A stretch of DNA of 64,000 nt, taken from positions 1 to 64,000 of the forward strand of contig JANQPE010000053.1 of NCBI GenBank assembly GCA_028289565.1, in the 5' to 3' direction. Below the pieces are notes generated by a model. It searched no databases and was not told the origin of the DNA. It saw only the letters and a program-made list of their open reading frames with translations. Of the stretch, positions 47,637-56,979 are shown in pieces (positions within the stretch are counted from its first letter, which is position 1; each line of letters opens with the position of its first letter). This DNA is from Parerythrobacter sp. (GTDB lineage: Bacteria; Pseudomonadota; Alphaproteobacteria; Sphingomonadales; Sphingomonadaceae). Made by a program: the position numbers and the translations under genes.

Positions 47637-50600
47637 ATGCGTTGTTTCTTGAATTCTTCACAGCGCATCATTTGGCGGATGGTACGCCAGATGAACGATC
47701 CCAGTCTCTTCAACATTCCCAACCTGTACCGCATTCCCGCCGAGCTTGACCCGGCCGATTTACGACATGCATTGATTCAGGTGATTGCGAAACATCCGAT
47801 GCTCCGTGCGCGACTGGACGTGAGCAAAGGGGAACCTTTTCTCGAGAGTATCGATACGATCCTGCTCGATTTCTCCGTGAAGCAACTGCCGACCAATCAC
47901 GTTGGACAGCCGGATATAGCCGGTTTTGTTTCTGCGCCGCTGGCCATATCAGATGGAGCACCGGTTCGATTTGACCTTTTGCGGACTGAGGACGGAGAAC
48001 AATATCTCCTTGCCGTGACGCACCATCTCATTTGGGACGCAGCCTCAGAGGCGGTTTTCCTCCGTGATCTGTCGGCCTGTCTTAAAGAAGGTCACTCGGC
48101 CGACGATGACAATGCGTTCGACTTTGTCGAGGTAGCACAGGCTCAGCGATCAACTGATGAAGTCGACCCAGGGGACCGGAGAAGAGTGGGTGTTGAGTCG
48201 GGTGGTCTGATGCTGCGCTCGCCGCTGCTCAACGAGGATCCATTTGCATGCAGTTTCTTCTCCCAGAGATTGGGCGGCTCGACCTACCGGGCTTTGACGC
48301 AGCTCGCTCGTGATGAGCGCGTGACCCCCTTCATGGCGCTGCTCTGCGCCTTTCGCTTGCTTTTGGCGAAGTCAGCCGGGCTGCAGAGTGCCGAGTTTAT
48401 CGCTGCGCCGATCGATCTGCGAAGGAATGAAGCAGAATACCGTATGATCGGTTGCAAGACCAATGTTGTCGTTATCCAGAATGCGTTGGATTGGGATGAA
48501 ACTCTGAGGTCGGCTCTCAAACGCGAGCGTTCAGCGGTAATGCGCGCGATCCGCAGGAGCGAAGAGCCGATGCTTGAGCATCTGGTCGCGATGCGGGACG
48601 GTAGCGCTAAGCCACCGGGCGCATCGTTCTCCTATACAAATCTGTTGGATGAAAATGCGGCGATTGGCGATAGCTGCCTGCAGCGAGTCGCGCTCGAAGC
48701 CGGGATTGCTCAATTCGATCTCGCCGTTGACGTTGTTGCAGACGGAAACGGTTTGGAGTTTCTCTGGTGTGGCCGGGCCTTGCTCTATGGCGAAGCGGAG
48801 CTGAAACGGCTTGCGGATCGTTTTGTTCTTCTGCTCGAAGGCTCGCTTGCCGATACCGGCATCGTACTCGCCGATATCTCACTGCAGAACGAGGCGGATC
48901 GTAACGCGCTTGCGCGAGCGGAAAGCACAGGAGATGGCGAGCCGGTTTCGGTGGTCGAGAGGTTTCTCGCCTGGGCAGCGAAGCAGCCGGATGCCCTGGC
49001 TGTCGAATGCAGCGAAACGCGCCTCACCTACGAAGAGCTTGCCGATGCGGCGAACTATATCGCCGAAGGCCTGCGTAGCATTGATTTGCCTCCAGGCAGC
49101 TCGATTGCCATGCTTATGGAGCGCTCGGCCTATCTCCCAGCCGCGATCCTTGGGATTTTCATGGCTGGTCATTGCGTGCTTCCGCTCGATCCATCCCACC
49201 CTCCGAGCCGACTGGAGGTGATCCTACGTCATGCCGCAGCGCTTGCGATTGTATCTGACGAGGGGGAACTGCCGCTCGATCCTTCGGGTCTTCCGGTAAT
49301 CTCAATCGGCCAAGGTTGGGAGCCGAGTGCAGCGTCTGCTCAACTATCGCATTCTCCGAATGAGCTGGCATATGTGCTGTACACCTCCGGCAGTTCCGGC
49401 AGTCCCAAGGGAGTTGCGATAACGCATTCGGCCATTGGCAATTGCCTGGAGGCGTCGAGCCGACTTTTTGATTGTCGACCCGGCAAGAGAATGTTGTCGT
49501 CGACTATGATCGCCTTCGACATCGCAACCTTCGAAATCCTCTTTCCTCTGATTTCCGGAGCTGCTTTGATCGTCGCACGGAAAGATATGCGTGATGGTTC
49601 CAACCTGAAACGCGAGATCGAAACGCATCGACCAGACTACTTTCAGGGAACACCTGCTGTTTGGAAATTGCTCTACGCCGCGGGATGGAAAGGCCAGGAT
49701 GACCTTTGTGCCATGATTGGCGGGGACATGGTCAGTCCGGAGCTGGCCAGCCGTCTTATCGAGGATTGCGGCGAGGTTTGGCACACCTATGGTCCGACGG
49801 AATCGACCTTCTTCATGTTGGCTCAGAAACTGGAAGAGGCGCAGACACGATCGCTCCCGCTGGGCTTTCCGCTTGCTGGGACGCGCGCATATATAGTCGA
49901 CCGGAACTTTCGTCGGTGCTTGCCGGGCAGAACAGGCGAGCTGTGCATTTCCGGTGCCGGAATTGCCCGCTTCTATCTCCGCATGCCGCGCGAAACGGCA
50001 GCCAGTTTCGTGCCAAATCCATTCGCGGTAGAACCAGGGGAGTGTCTCTATCGGACCGGAGATCTGGCCCGGCAGAGAATTGGTGGGGAGTTCGAAATAC
50101 TCGGACGGATTGACCGTCAGGTGAAACTGCGCGGCTTCCGCATCGAGCCGGAAGAGATCGAATATTCGTTTCGCGCGATAGAAGGTGTTGCCGAATGTGT
50201 GGTGTTCGTCGCCGACGCAGCGACGGACCGCGCTCGGATTGTTGCCTGTGTTGAGAGTGACAATGCGCATCCGGTGCTCGATGACGAGCTGTGCGAGCGA
50301 GTGCGTGCGCATGCCGCGCGCAATCTGCCCTATTACATGGTCCCGAGCGTTATTCTCGCCAGCGATGCGCTGCCTCTGGGAAATACGGGCAAGATCAATC
50401 GCACGCAGGTCGAACTAGATGCCATGCTGCAGTTCGGACAAGAGCAAGGCCGAAGCGCGCCAGGCAGCTCGATGCGGGCAGACATAGTCAAAATTTGGGC
50501 GGACTTGCTGGGAATCGCACAGATATCAGAGGACAGCGATTTTGTGATGCTGGGCGGCAATTCCATCTCGGCCACACTCGGAGCTTCGATGATTCGCGAT

Positions 50601-50729
50601 CGATTTGGCATCCGCTTTGACGCGATGAATTTCCTTATTCGGCCGCGATTCAGCGATTTCATGAATGAAGTCGAGCGCGAATTTGCACGTGACCGGAGAA
50701 TAAGGGCGATCCAGGATGCCGATGCTTAG
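47637..50729 (+). CDS. NRPS module C-A-PCP
   Basis: 1030 aa; THHLIWDAAS, LAYVLYTSGSSGSPKGVAITHS, HTYGPTESTFF, YRTGDLARQ, GRIDRQVKLRGFRIEPEEIE, GNTGKINR, MLGGNSISATL. Confidence 0.95.
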   Translation: MRCFLNSSQRIIWRMVRQMNDPSLFNIPNLYRIPAELDPADLRHALIQVIAKHPMLRARLDVSKGEPFLESIDTILLDFSVKQLPTNHVGQPDIAGFVSAPLAISDGAPVRFDLLRTEDGEQYLLAVTHHLIWDAASEAVFLRDLSACLKEGHSADDDNAFDFVEVAQAQRSTDEVDPGDRRRVGVESGGLMLRSPLLNEDPFACSFFSQRLGGSTYRALTQLARDERVTPFMALLCAFRLLLAKSAGLQSAEFIAAPIDLRRNEAEYRMIGCKTNVVVIQNALDWDETLRSALKRERSAVMRAIRRSEEPMLEHLVAMRDGSAKPPGASFSYTNLLDENAAIGDSCLQRVALEAGIAQFDLAVDVVADGNGLEFLWCGRALLYGEAELKRLADRFVLLLEGSLADTGIVLADISLQNEADRNALARAESTGDGEPVSVVERFLAWAAKQPDALAVECSETRLTYEELADAANYIAEGLRSIDLPPGSSIAMLMERSAYLPAAILGIFMAGHCVLPLDPSHPPSRLEVILRHAAALAIVSDEGELPLDPSGLPVISIGQGWEPSAASAQLSHSPNELAYVLYTSGSSGSPKGVAITHSAIGNCLEASSRLFDCRPGKRMLSSTMIAFDIATFEILFPLISGAALIVARKDMRDGSNLKREIETHRPDYFQGTPAVWKLLYAAGWKGQDDLCAMIGGDMVSPELASRLIEDCGEVWHTYGPTESTFFMLAQKLEEAQTRSLPLGFPLAGTRAYIVDRNFRRCLPGRTGELCISGAGIARFYLRMPRETAASFVPNPFAVEPGECLYRTGDLARQRIGGEFEILGRIDRQVKLRGFRIEPEEIEYSFRAIEGVAECVVFVADAATDRARIVACVESDNAHPVLDDELCERVRAHAARNLPYYMVPSVILASDALPLGNTGKINRTQVELDAMLQFGQEQGRSAPGSSMRADIVKIWADLLGIAQISEDSDFVMLGGNSISATLGASMIRDRFGIRFDAMNFLIRPRFSDFMNEVEREFARDRRIRAIQDADA

Positions 50730-50783
50730 CCGCCGGGTGAAGAGAAGAAGCGCGCGTGCCGTGATGCGAGATGGATAATTGTG

Positions 50784-51023
50784 ATGACCAATGATGACAA
50801 AGTCGAAGCTGTTCCGGAGCCTGATTTTCTGGTCGTGATCAATCACGAGCAGCAATATTCCGTATGGCCGGCGAATAGGGAAGTGCCCGCCGGGTGGAAG
50901 TCGGCCGGGTATTCGGGTTCTCGCGAGCAGTGCCTAGACCATATCGAGCAGGTCTGGGTTGATATGCGGCCATTGAGTATTCGCAGGAGTGCCACCAGCG
51001 ATCCTGTACATGATCGAAACTGA
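50784..51023 (+). CDS. MbtH-family protein
   Basis: FLVVINHEQQYSVWPANREVPAGWKSAGYSGSREQCLDHIEQVWVDMRPLSIR matches the MbtH signature. Confidence 0.93.
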   Translation: MTNDDKVEAVPEPDFLVVINHEQQYSVWPANREVPAGWKSAGYSGSREQCLDHIEQVWVDMRPLSIRRSATSDPVHDRN

Positions 51024-51084
51024 ATTGGCGGGATAAGGCAATCCGCGAAAGAAGCTGGGTGCCATTGAGGAGTGTTGTTGGGGG

Positions 51085-52851
51085 ATGAGTGCTGACCGAG
51101 TGATTGATACCGTCCCCGCCCGCTTCGCACGACAATGCGTTCAAGGCCCTGACCGAATTGCGGTCGAGGATGAAGCCGGTGCCAGATTGACTTACGCGGA
51201 TCTCGACCGGGTCTCGGACAGGGTGGCGGCAGGGCTGCGGGCGCGAGGCTTCGCTGCTGAAGCGCGCATCGCGTTGATCTTGGATCGGACGGTCGCATTG
51301 CCGCAGGCAATGCTGGCGGTGCTGAAGGCCGGCTTCGCTTATGTGCCGATCGATCTCGATACCCCTCGTGACCGATTGGATTCGATCCTTAGGCGTGCAA
51401 AGGTTGCCGCCGTCCTCACGAGTACAGGTATTGTCCGGCAAATTCCGCAAGGCAATTGGGATATTTTGGATCTTGCGGCCTTGGGCCACGGCATGCATTT
51501 CGTTCCAGAGTCCATTCCGCCGAACGCTCTGGCTTATGTTATGCATACGTCCGGAACTACCGGCGAGCCCAAGGGCGTAATGATCGAGCACAAGTCGATA
51601 ACGTCCTTTGTGGAGGGCGCGAGTGCGCTTTACCCGCTTGGCCACGATGATCGCTTCTTGTTGTTTTCATCGACCATGTTCGATGTGGCTACGTTCGATG
51701 TATTCGCGGCGTTGCTCAATGGCGCGACGCTGTTCGTTGCTTCGACGAAGACACGACAGTCGCCCGCGTCCTTCCAGGAACTCCTGCGTATGCATCGAAT
51801 TACGGTGTATATGGGGACACCCGGAATTCTGGAATTCCTCGACCCCGACAAGTTGCCTGATTTGCGCACCATGCCGGTGGGCGGAGAAATCGTTGCGGCC
51901 GACGTCGTCAACCGTTGGCAAAAAGGTCGGATATTCCTGAACAGTTATGGGCCCACAGAGACCACCGTTGCCGTCGTGGCGCACAGATGCATCGGCGAGT
52001 ATCGCTTTTCGCCACCGATCGGGCGCGCCATGCCTTTCCACCGGGCCTATGTACTGGACGAAAACTTCCGGCCCGTCGCCGCCGGCACGATCGGTGAATT
52101 GTGCATTGGAGGGCCCGGTGTGGGGCGCGGCTATTTTGCAATGCCAAAAGAGACGGCCGCGGCGTTCGTTCCCGATCCGTTGTCACCGCGGACGGGTCAG
52201 CGCATGTATCGCACGGGTGATTTCGTTCGCGAACTGCCCAATGGCGAAATCCAATTCCTCCGCCGCAGGGACCGGCAGGTGAAAATCCGGGGGCACCGTG
52301 TGGAGTTGGATGAAATCGAGTTGACGTTACGTTCGCTTGATGCAGTGACGCAAGCGGTTGTTGCGGTGATTGATGGGCCCAACGGACACAAGTCCATCCA
52401 TGCGTGGGTGGTCGCAAGTGCCGGCCTGGCCGAGAACTGGCGTGATGAAATCGCATCGAGATTGCCGCACTACATGGTTCCTGCGGAAGTCCATCAGGTA
52501 GAGGCCATTCCGCTCAAGCAGGTTGGTGGCAAGACTGATCTGGAAGCGCTACGAGCAATGCTCGATCAAAATCGATCCATAGTTGGAAAACCATCGGCGG
52601 GGCAGGATCGGTCGGGCATTCTTTCGCGGCTCATGGAGGACGTTATTGTCCCAATTCTGGGGCACGAGCGTTTCACTTACGACGATGATCTGCTCAACCT
52701 CGGCTTCGACAGCATCCAGATCATACGCTTATGCAGCGCGATCGAGCGAACTTTTGAAATCGAGATCGATCCGGAAGAGTTCTTTGATCATCCAAGCCCG
52801 TCCGAATTGGCTCGACATATCGAAGCTAGGATTCAAGCTCATCGGCAATAG
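51085..52851 (+). CDS. NRPS A-PCP didomain
   Basis: 588 aa; YVMHTSGTTGEPKGVMIEHKS, NSYGPTETTVAV, YRTGDF, RRDRQVKIRGHRVELDEIEL, LLNLGFDSIQIIRL. Confidence 0.93.
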   Translation: MSADRVIDTVPARFARQCVQGPDRIAVEDEAGARLTYADLDRVSDRVAAGLRARGFAAEARIALILDRTVALPQAMLAVLKAGFAYVPIDLDTPRDRLDSILRRAKVAAVLTSTGIVRQIPQGNWDILDLAALGHGMHFVPESIPPNALAYVMHTSGTTGEPKGVMIEHKSITSFVEGASALYPLGHDDRFLLFSSTMFDVATFDVFAALLNGATLFVASTKTRQSPASFQELLRMHRITVYMGTPGILEFLDPDKLPDLRTMPVGGEIVAADVVNRWQKGRIFLNSYGPTETTVAVVAHRCIGEYRFSPPIGRAMPFHRAYVLDENFRPVAAGTIGELCIGGPGVGRGYFAMPKETAAAFVPDPLSPRTGQRMYRTGDFVRELPNGEIQFLRRRDRQVKIRGHRVELDEIELTLRSLDAVTQAVVAVIDGPNGHKSIHAWVVASAGLAENWRDEIASRLPHYMVPAEVHQVEAIPLKQVGGKTDLEALRAMLDQNRSIVGKPSAGQDRSGILSRLMEDVIVPILGHERFTYDDDLLNLGFDSIQIIRLCSAIERTFEIEIDPEEFFDHPSPSELARHIEARIQAHRQ

Positions 52852-54583
52852 CTTTGACAAAGTCCGCAAATATTGGGTGTGCGAACAGCAGCCTGAGAGC
52901 GAGATGCACCCCGAAGTGATCCCGTAAGTCGGAAATCACGCGAACCGCGATCAAAGAGTGCCCGCCGATTTCAAGGAAATGATCGCCATCACTTACTGCC
53001 GCATGCCCGAGATGACGACACCAAGTCTTCGCTATGACGGCCTCGAGATTTTCCGCACTGGACGATCGCCCATCCGGTAGCTCGGAATGCCCGATGATAT
53101 CGGCTAACGCGTCGAGATCCGGTTTTCCTGACGCCAAGCGAGGAATCTGGTCCACGAGCAGGAAGTGGTTCGGAACGATTGTTTGCGGGAGCATGGTCTC
53201 GGCGAATTCACGCAGTTGACCGCCATTCAGATCGCTCGAACCTTCGGCCATTCGTTCTTTGTCCTGAACGACGATTGCGGCTAGCCTCCCATCATTATCG
53301 GACTTATCGATCTGAAGCACGACGCATTGAGTGACTTGCGGATGCGTGTTCAGCAATTCCTCGATTTCTTCCAGATTGATCCGGGTCCCGCGGATCTTGA
53401 GCTGTCGATCCTTGCGTCCGATAAATTCGAGGTCGCCATGCGGCAAAACTCGAGCGAAATCGCCGGTTCGATAGAATCTTGAACCAGACTTGCTCCAGGG
53501 AGGCTCGATCCATCGTTCGGCAGTGAACGCCCCATCCGATCTGTACCCGCGCCCAACCAGTCCGCCCTCGATGTAAATCTCTCCCTCTTCACCGTCGGGC
53601 ACTGGGGCAAAATCGTCATCGAGCAAGTGGATTTTTGTACCGGCAATGGGTCGGCCAATCGATGGCTTGCCCGTCCTGCCAGGATCGCATCGTCCGATCG
53701 TGGCGCAGATGGTCGTTTCTGTCGGGCCGTAAGCGTTGAACATCCGCCGCCCTGGGGCCCAGGTCTCCACCATTTCGCGCGGGCAGACTTCGCCAGCGCT
53801 TATCAGCGTGTGAAGCATTGTCAGTTCCTGGTGTGGTATTTCCCTTAGGTACGATGGGGTTAGCGTCGCCACCGTGACGTCCAGGCGCCTGAGCTCATCG
53901 GCAAAATCGGCGGGTGTTAGATCGTGGCGGGAGATGCAGGCCAGGCTCCCCCCGCAAAGCAACCCCATGCAAATTTCCCAGATTGAGGCATCGAAGCTCA
54001 GCGAGGCTGCGTGGGCCACCCGATCTTTGATCGACAGGCGAAATCTGGACTGAAGAAATACGATCAGCTCTGCCAGGTTACGATGCTCGATTTCCGCGCA
54101 TTTGGGGCCGCCGCTCGACCCTGAGGTGAATATGCAATAGGCGATGCGAAGCGGATCGTATGGGACGTCGAGCGCCGCTGCCGACTGCGCCGCAATGGCC
54201 TCTCGCTCTGAATCCATCGCTATCGATTGAATGTGTTCCTCGATTGAATCTACGGGCCTTTGCGAGATCAGAAACCTCGCATCGCTTCGGCGGAGTTTCC
54301 AGTTGATTCTTTCGACGGGTTCGGCACTGTCCAGCGGCAGCCAGGTTGCCCCGGCCTTGAGTGTCGCAAGCATGGTGACCACTGGATCGATCCCGGGCCG
54401 ACCGAGCATGGCCAACGTATCGCCCGGCTCCAGACCATTGGCGAGAAGATGCCGTGCGATCTGGTTCGAAAGCGAATCCAGTTTTTCAAAGCTGAGTACG
54501 GTTTTGCCGGATACAACTGCTTCACGCCCTAAATCCTGATCGCAAATCAGAGCAAAGCTCTCGAGAAATCCAATTCCAGTCAT
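52826..54583 (-). CDS. NRPS A-PCP didomain; specificity residues match GrsA Phe code
   Basis: YCIFTSGSSGGPKCAEIEH, SFDASIWEICMG, ATLTPSYLREI, LHTLISAGE, NAYGPTETTICAT, GRKDRQLKIRGTRINLEEIE, FLEIGGHSLIAVRV; start 54583 gives an ATGA overlap with the P450. Confidence 0.93.
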   Translation of the reverse strand: MTGIGFLESFALICDQDLGREAVVSGKTVLSFEKLDSLSNQIARHLLANGLEPGDTLAMLGRPGIDPVVTMLATLKAGATWLPLDSAEPVERINWKLRRSDARFLISQRPVDSIEEHIQSIAMDSEREAIAAQSAAALDVPYDPLRIAYCIFTSGSSGGPKCAEIEHRNLAELIVFLQSRFRLSIKDRVAHAASLSFDASIWEICMGLLCGGSLACISRHDLTPADFADELRRLDVTVATLTPSYLREIPHQELTMLHTLISAGEVCPREMVETWAPGRRMFNAYGPTETTICATIGRCDPGRTGKPSIGRPIAGTKIHLLDDDFAPVPDGEEGEIYIEGGLVGRGYRSDGAFTAERWIEPPWSKSGSRFYRTGDFARVLPHGDLEFIGRKDRQLKIRGTRINLEEIEELLNTHPQVTQCVVLQIDKSDNDGRLAAIVVQDKERMAEGSSDLNGGQLREFAETMLPQTIVPNHFLLVDQIPRLASGKPDLDALADIIGHSELPDGRSSSAENLEAVIAKTWCRHLGHAAVSDGDHFLEIGGHSLIAVRVISDLRDHFGVHLALRLLFAHPIFADFVKAIADELES

Positions 54584-55779
54584 CGCGCTATCATCCTGAT
54601 GCCCACCTCGTCCAAGCCCCACATCAGATTGGATCGAAGACGCCTTACCGGTCCGACCTGTTCGAACCGCGCGACGTGCCGCAACAGAACTTCGAGCAAG
54701 ACAGTGATTTCAAGGCGCGCCAGCGAGGCGCCAACGCAAAGGTGTTCGCCCATGCCAAAGGTCAGGTGATCGTTGGGCGAACGACCGATGTCGAAACGAT
54801 GCGGGTCATCGAAGACATGCGGATCGCGGTTCACGACCGGTGGCCAGACTGTCACTCTTTCGCCGGCAAGGATATCCCATCCATTGAGTGAAGTGTCTTG
54901 CGTGCACTTTCGCATTACGTTGAGACTTGGTGCGGTCCAGCGGAGAATTTCTTCGACTGTCGACGGCAGCAACTCGTTGTCGGCACGCAAACGCTGCCAC
55001 TGATCCGGAAACTGGGCAAAGGCGAGCACTGCGCCGGAGGAAGCATGTCGGGTTGTTTCGTTTCCGCCGGTGATCAGACCATGAATATTGAGCACGATCT
55101 CGTCATCGCTAAGCTGCCGCCCGTCGACATCGCATGTGATCATCTTGCTTATGGCATCATTGCCGGGGCTGCATTTACGGTCCCGCAGCAACCTGTCGAA
55201 ATACTCAAAGATCTCCGCGTTTCCTTCTGCCCGCTCTGCCGCCGAGACCGGTTTCGAAGAACTTGTTGATCCAAAAGCCTTGCGAGTCATTGCTAGCACG
55301 GCAGGACGATCATCTTCGGGTACATCGAGGATTTCGCATATTGCGAACGCGGGAAGCAGCGCGGCGATTTCGGTCACGAACTCGATTCGAGATCTGGCCA
55401 GCATGGGTTCGACGACTTCGTTGAGCATGCATTCCATGGATGGCCGCATGCGCCTCATATTCGCGGCCGAAAACAATGGCGCTATGATCTTTCGCATGAT
55501 GCGATGGCGGGGAAAATCGGTGACGATCAACATCTTGCCCGCAGCGGCTTGAGCTGCGGAATCGTTTTGCCCGATCTGCATGCCCTGCTGAGATGTGAAA
55601 TTGTTTCGGTCGCGAAACATTGCGGTAGCCTCGGCATGACCGAAAATCGCCCAGAAGGGCACACCGTCGTTGCGCTCCATACGCCAGATCGGGGTCTTTC
55701 GCTGCATTGCGCACATTGCGTCCAGACCATCATCGAAAGCAAAGCTTTCTGGGTCGGTGAGATTGATCCTCGGGATCAC
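54580..55779 (-). CDS. Cytochrome P450
   Basis: 399 aa; I-helix GLITGGNETTRHASSG, ExxR EEILR, heme loop FGMGEHLCVGASLAR. Confidence 0.95.
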   Translation of the reverse strand: MIPRINLTDPESFAFDDGLDAMCAMQRKTPIWRMERNDGVPFWAIFGHAEATAMFRDRNNFTSQQGMQIGQNDSAAQAAAGKMLIVTDFPRHRIMRKIIAPLFSAANMRRMRPSMECMLNEVVEPMLARSRIEFVTEIAALLPAFAICEILDVPEDDRPAVLAMTRKAFGSTSSSKPVSAAERAEGNAEIFEYFDRLLRDRKCSPGNDAISKMITCDVDGRQLSDDEIVLNIHGLITGGNETTRHASSGAVLAFAQFPDQWQRLRADNELLPSTVEEILRWTAPSLNVMRKCTQDTSLNGWDILAGERVTVWPPVVNRDPHVFDDPHRFDIGRSPNDHLTFGMGEHLCVGASLARLEITVLLEVLLRHVARFEQVGPVRRLRSNLMWGLDEVGIRMIAR

Positions 55780-56549
55780 TGTGCGGACCTCCGCCGCGCA
55801 TGGACTTCGAAGATTCCGGTCCCGGCAAGCAGGGGGTCTTGGCTTACTGCCACGCGGTAGCCTCGAGCTTCGAGTTCCGATCGCAAATCGGCGATCGACT
55901 GAACTTCTTCATGAACTTGTAAGACAAGCTGGCGGATTGCGGGCCAATGCCTGGCTTCAATACCCGCCATCACCTCTTGCTCGCTTCGCTCAACATTGAT
56001 TTTGAGCAGGTCGATCCGATCGAATCTGGTGATTTCCCAGACGGCTGACAATGTGGTGACCTCGACTCGCTCCTGACGTTGTTCGGTCCCCGCAATCGCG
56101 AAATCTTCGATGTCCGCTTCCTCGAAACCCGAATTCGTCAGGAAGACTCGGGTAATTTCCAGATCGCGCTCATGATCCGCGTGAAATCCGGACATTGCGG
56201 TTTTGTCGGGATAGGAAACCAACATCCTTTCGCAGCAGGCGCTGCCAAGCGCGACCGGCCATGCCTTCCCTCTGATCGCATGATGCCGGAAGTTCTGTTC
56301 GAGCGGGCCGAAAACCAGCGCGGAGGGTTCAAATGCATGAATGGTCAGATCTTTTGCGTGCCAATGAGCAAACAGTGATGCGAGCCCCACATTTGCACCC
56401 ACATCCACAAATGTGGAGCCCGGTTCCAGCGCGATTCCATGTCGAAGCAGGGCACGATCTTGAAACAGATTGCGATATTGAAGAGCTGTCTCTGGAGGAT
56501 TGACCTGATGGATTACCTTGCCATTCGGGAGAGTGAACAGATCATCCAA
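55776..56549 (-). CDS. FkbM-family SAM-dependent methyltransferase
   Basis: EPGSTFVDVGANVGLASLFAHWHAKDLTIHAFEPSALVFGPLEQNF; RIDLLKINVERSEQEVMAGI. Confidence 0.85.
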   Translation of the reverse strand: MDDLFTLPNGKVIHQVNPPETALQYRNLFQDRALLRHGIALEPGSTFVDVGANVGLASLFAHWHAKDLTIHAFEPSALVFGPLEQNFRHHAIRGKAWPVALGSACCERMLVSYPDKTAMSGFHADHERDLEITRVFLTNSGFEEADIEDFAIAGTEQRQERVEVTTLSAVWEITRFDRIDLLKINVERSEQEVMAGIEARHWPAIRQLVLQVHEEVQSIADLRSELEARGYRVAVSQDPLLAGTGIFEVHARRRSAQ

Positions 56550-56663
56550 GTTCTATCCTCCACTGCAAGCTCGAATCATCACGCAAATCTTGCTACCATA
56601 AAAATGCACGGCCCAAGTAAGCTGGTGTTCAATTTTGTTATATCGATTTCCTGATCAGTTCTT

Positions 56664-56673
56664 TAGTATACTA
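56664..56673. promoter_or_regulatory. Perfect 10-bp palindrome TAGTATACTA in a divergent AT-rich promoter region
   Basis: Directly visible between the FkbM and ACP genes. Confidence 0.35.
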
Positions 56674-56706
56674 TAAAATGAGCTTTAGCATAATTCTTCA
56701 ACCGCG

Positions 56707-56979
56707 ATGATTGAAATCGACGAAAAATCACTGCGGCAAGCACTGGGTGAATTTGTACTCTCAACATATTCCGCGCAGTTGACTGGGCAGACCGATGTCG
56801 AAATTCACGATTCCTTCACTGAGCTTGAGCTCTTTGATTCTCTAACATTACTATCCTATATCGAATTCTTAGAAAGCGAATTCGATATCGTGATCCCTTC
56901 CGAAGACGTCACTCCAAATAACTTCGACTCAATTGCGCTGACGGTGGCCTATCTCCGGGCGAAAGGTGCGGTTGGGTGA
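56707..56979 (+). CDS. Stand-alone acyl/peptidyl carrier protein
   Basis: 90 aa; FTELELFDSLTLLSYIEFLESEFDIVIPSEDVTPNNFDSI, DSL phosphopantetheine site. Confidence 0.85.
   Translation: MIEIDEKSLRQALGEFVLSTYSAQLTGQTDVEIHDSFTELELFDSLTLLSYIEFLESEFDIVIPSEDVTPNNFDSIALTVAYLRAKGAVG

Noticed and set aside
47637-52851. Assigning substrates to the other two NRPS A domains (tentative codes D-I-F-Q-M-G-T-F-F and D-V-F-M-P-G-S-V-A)
   Set aside because: By-eye alignment at positions 278/299/301 is uncertain and neither string matches a code I can name confidently.
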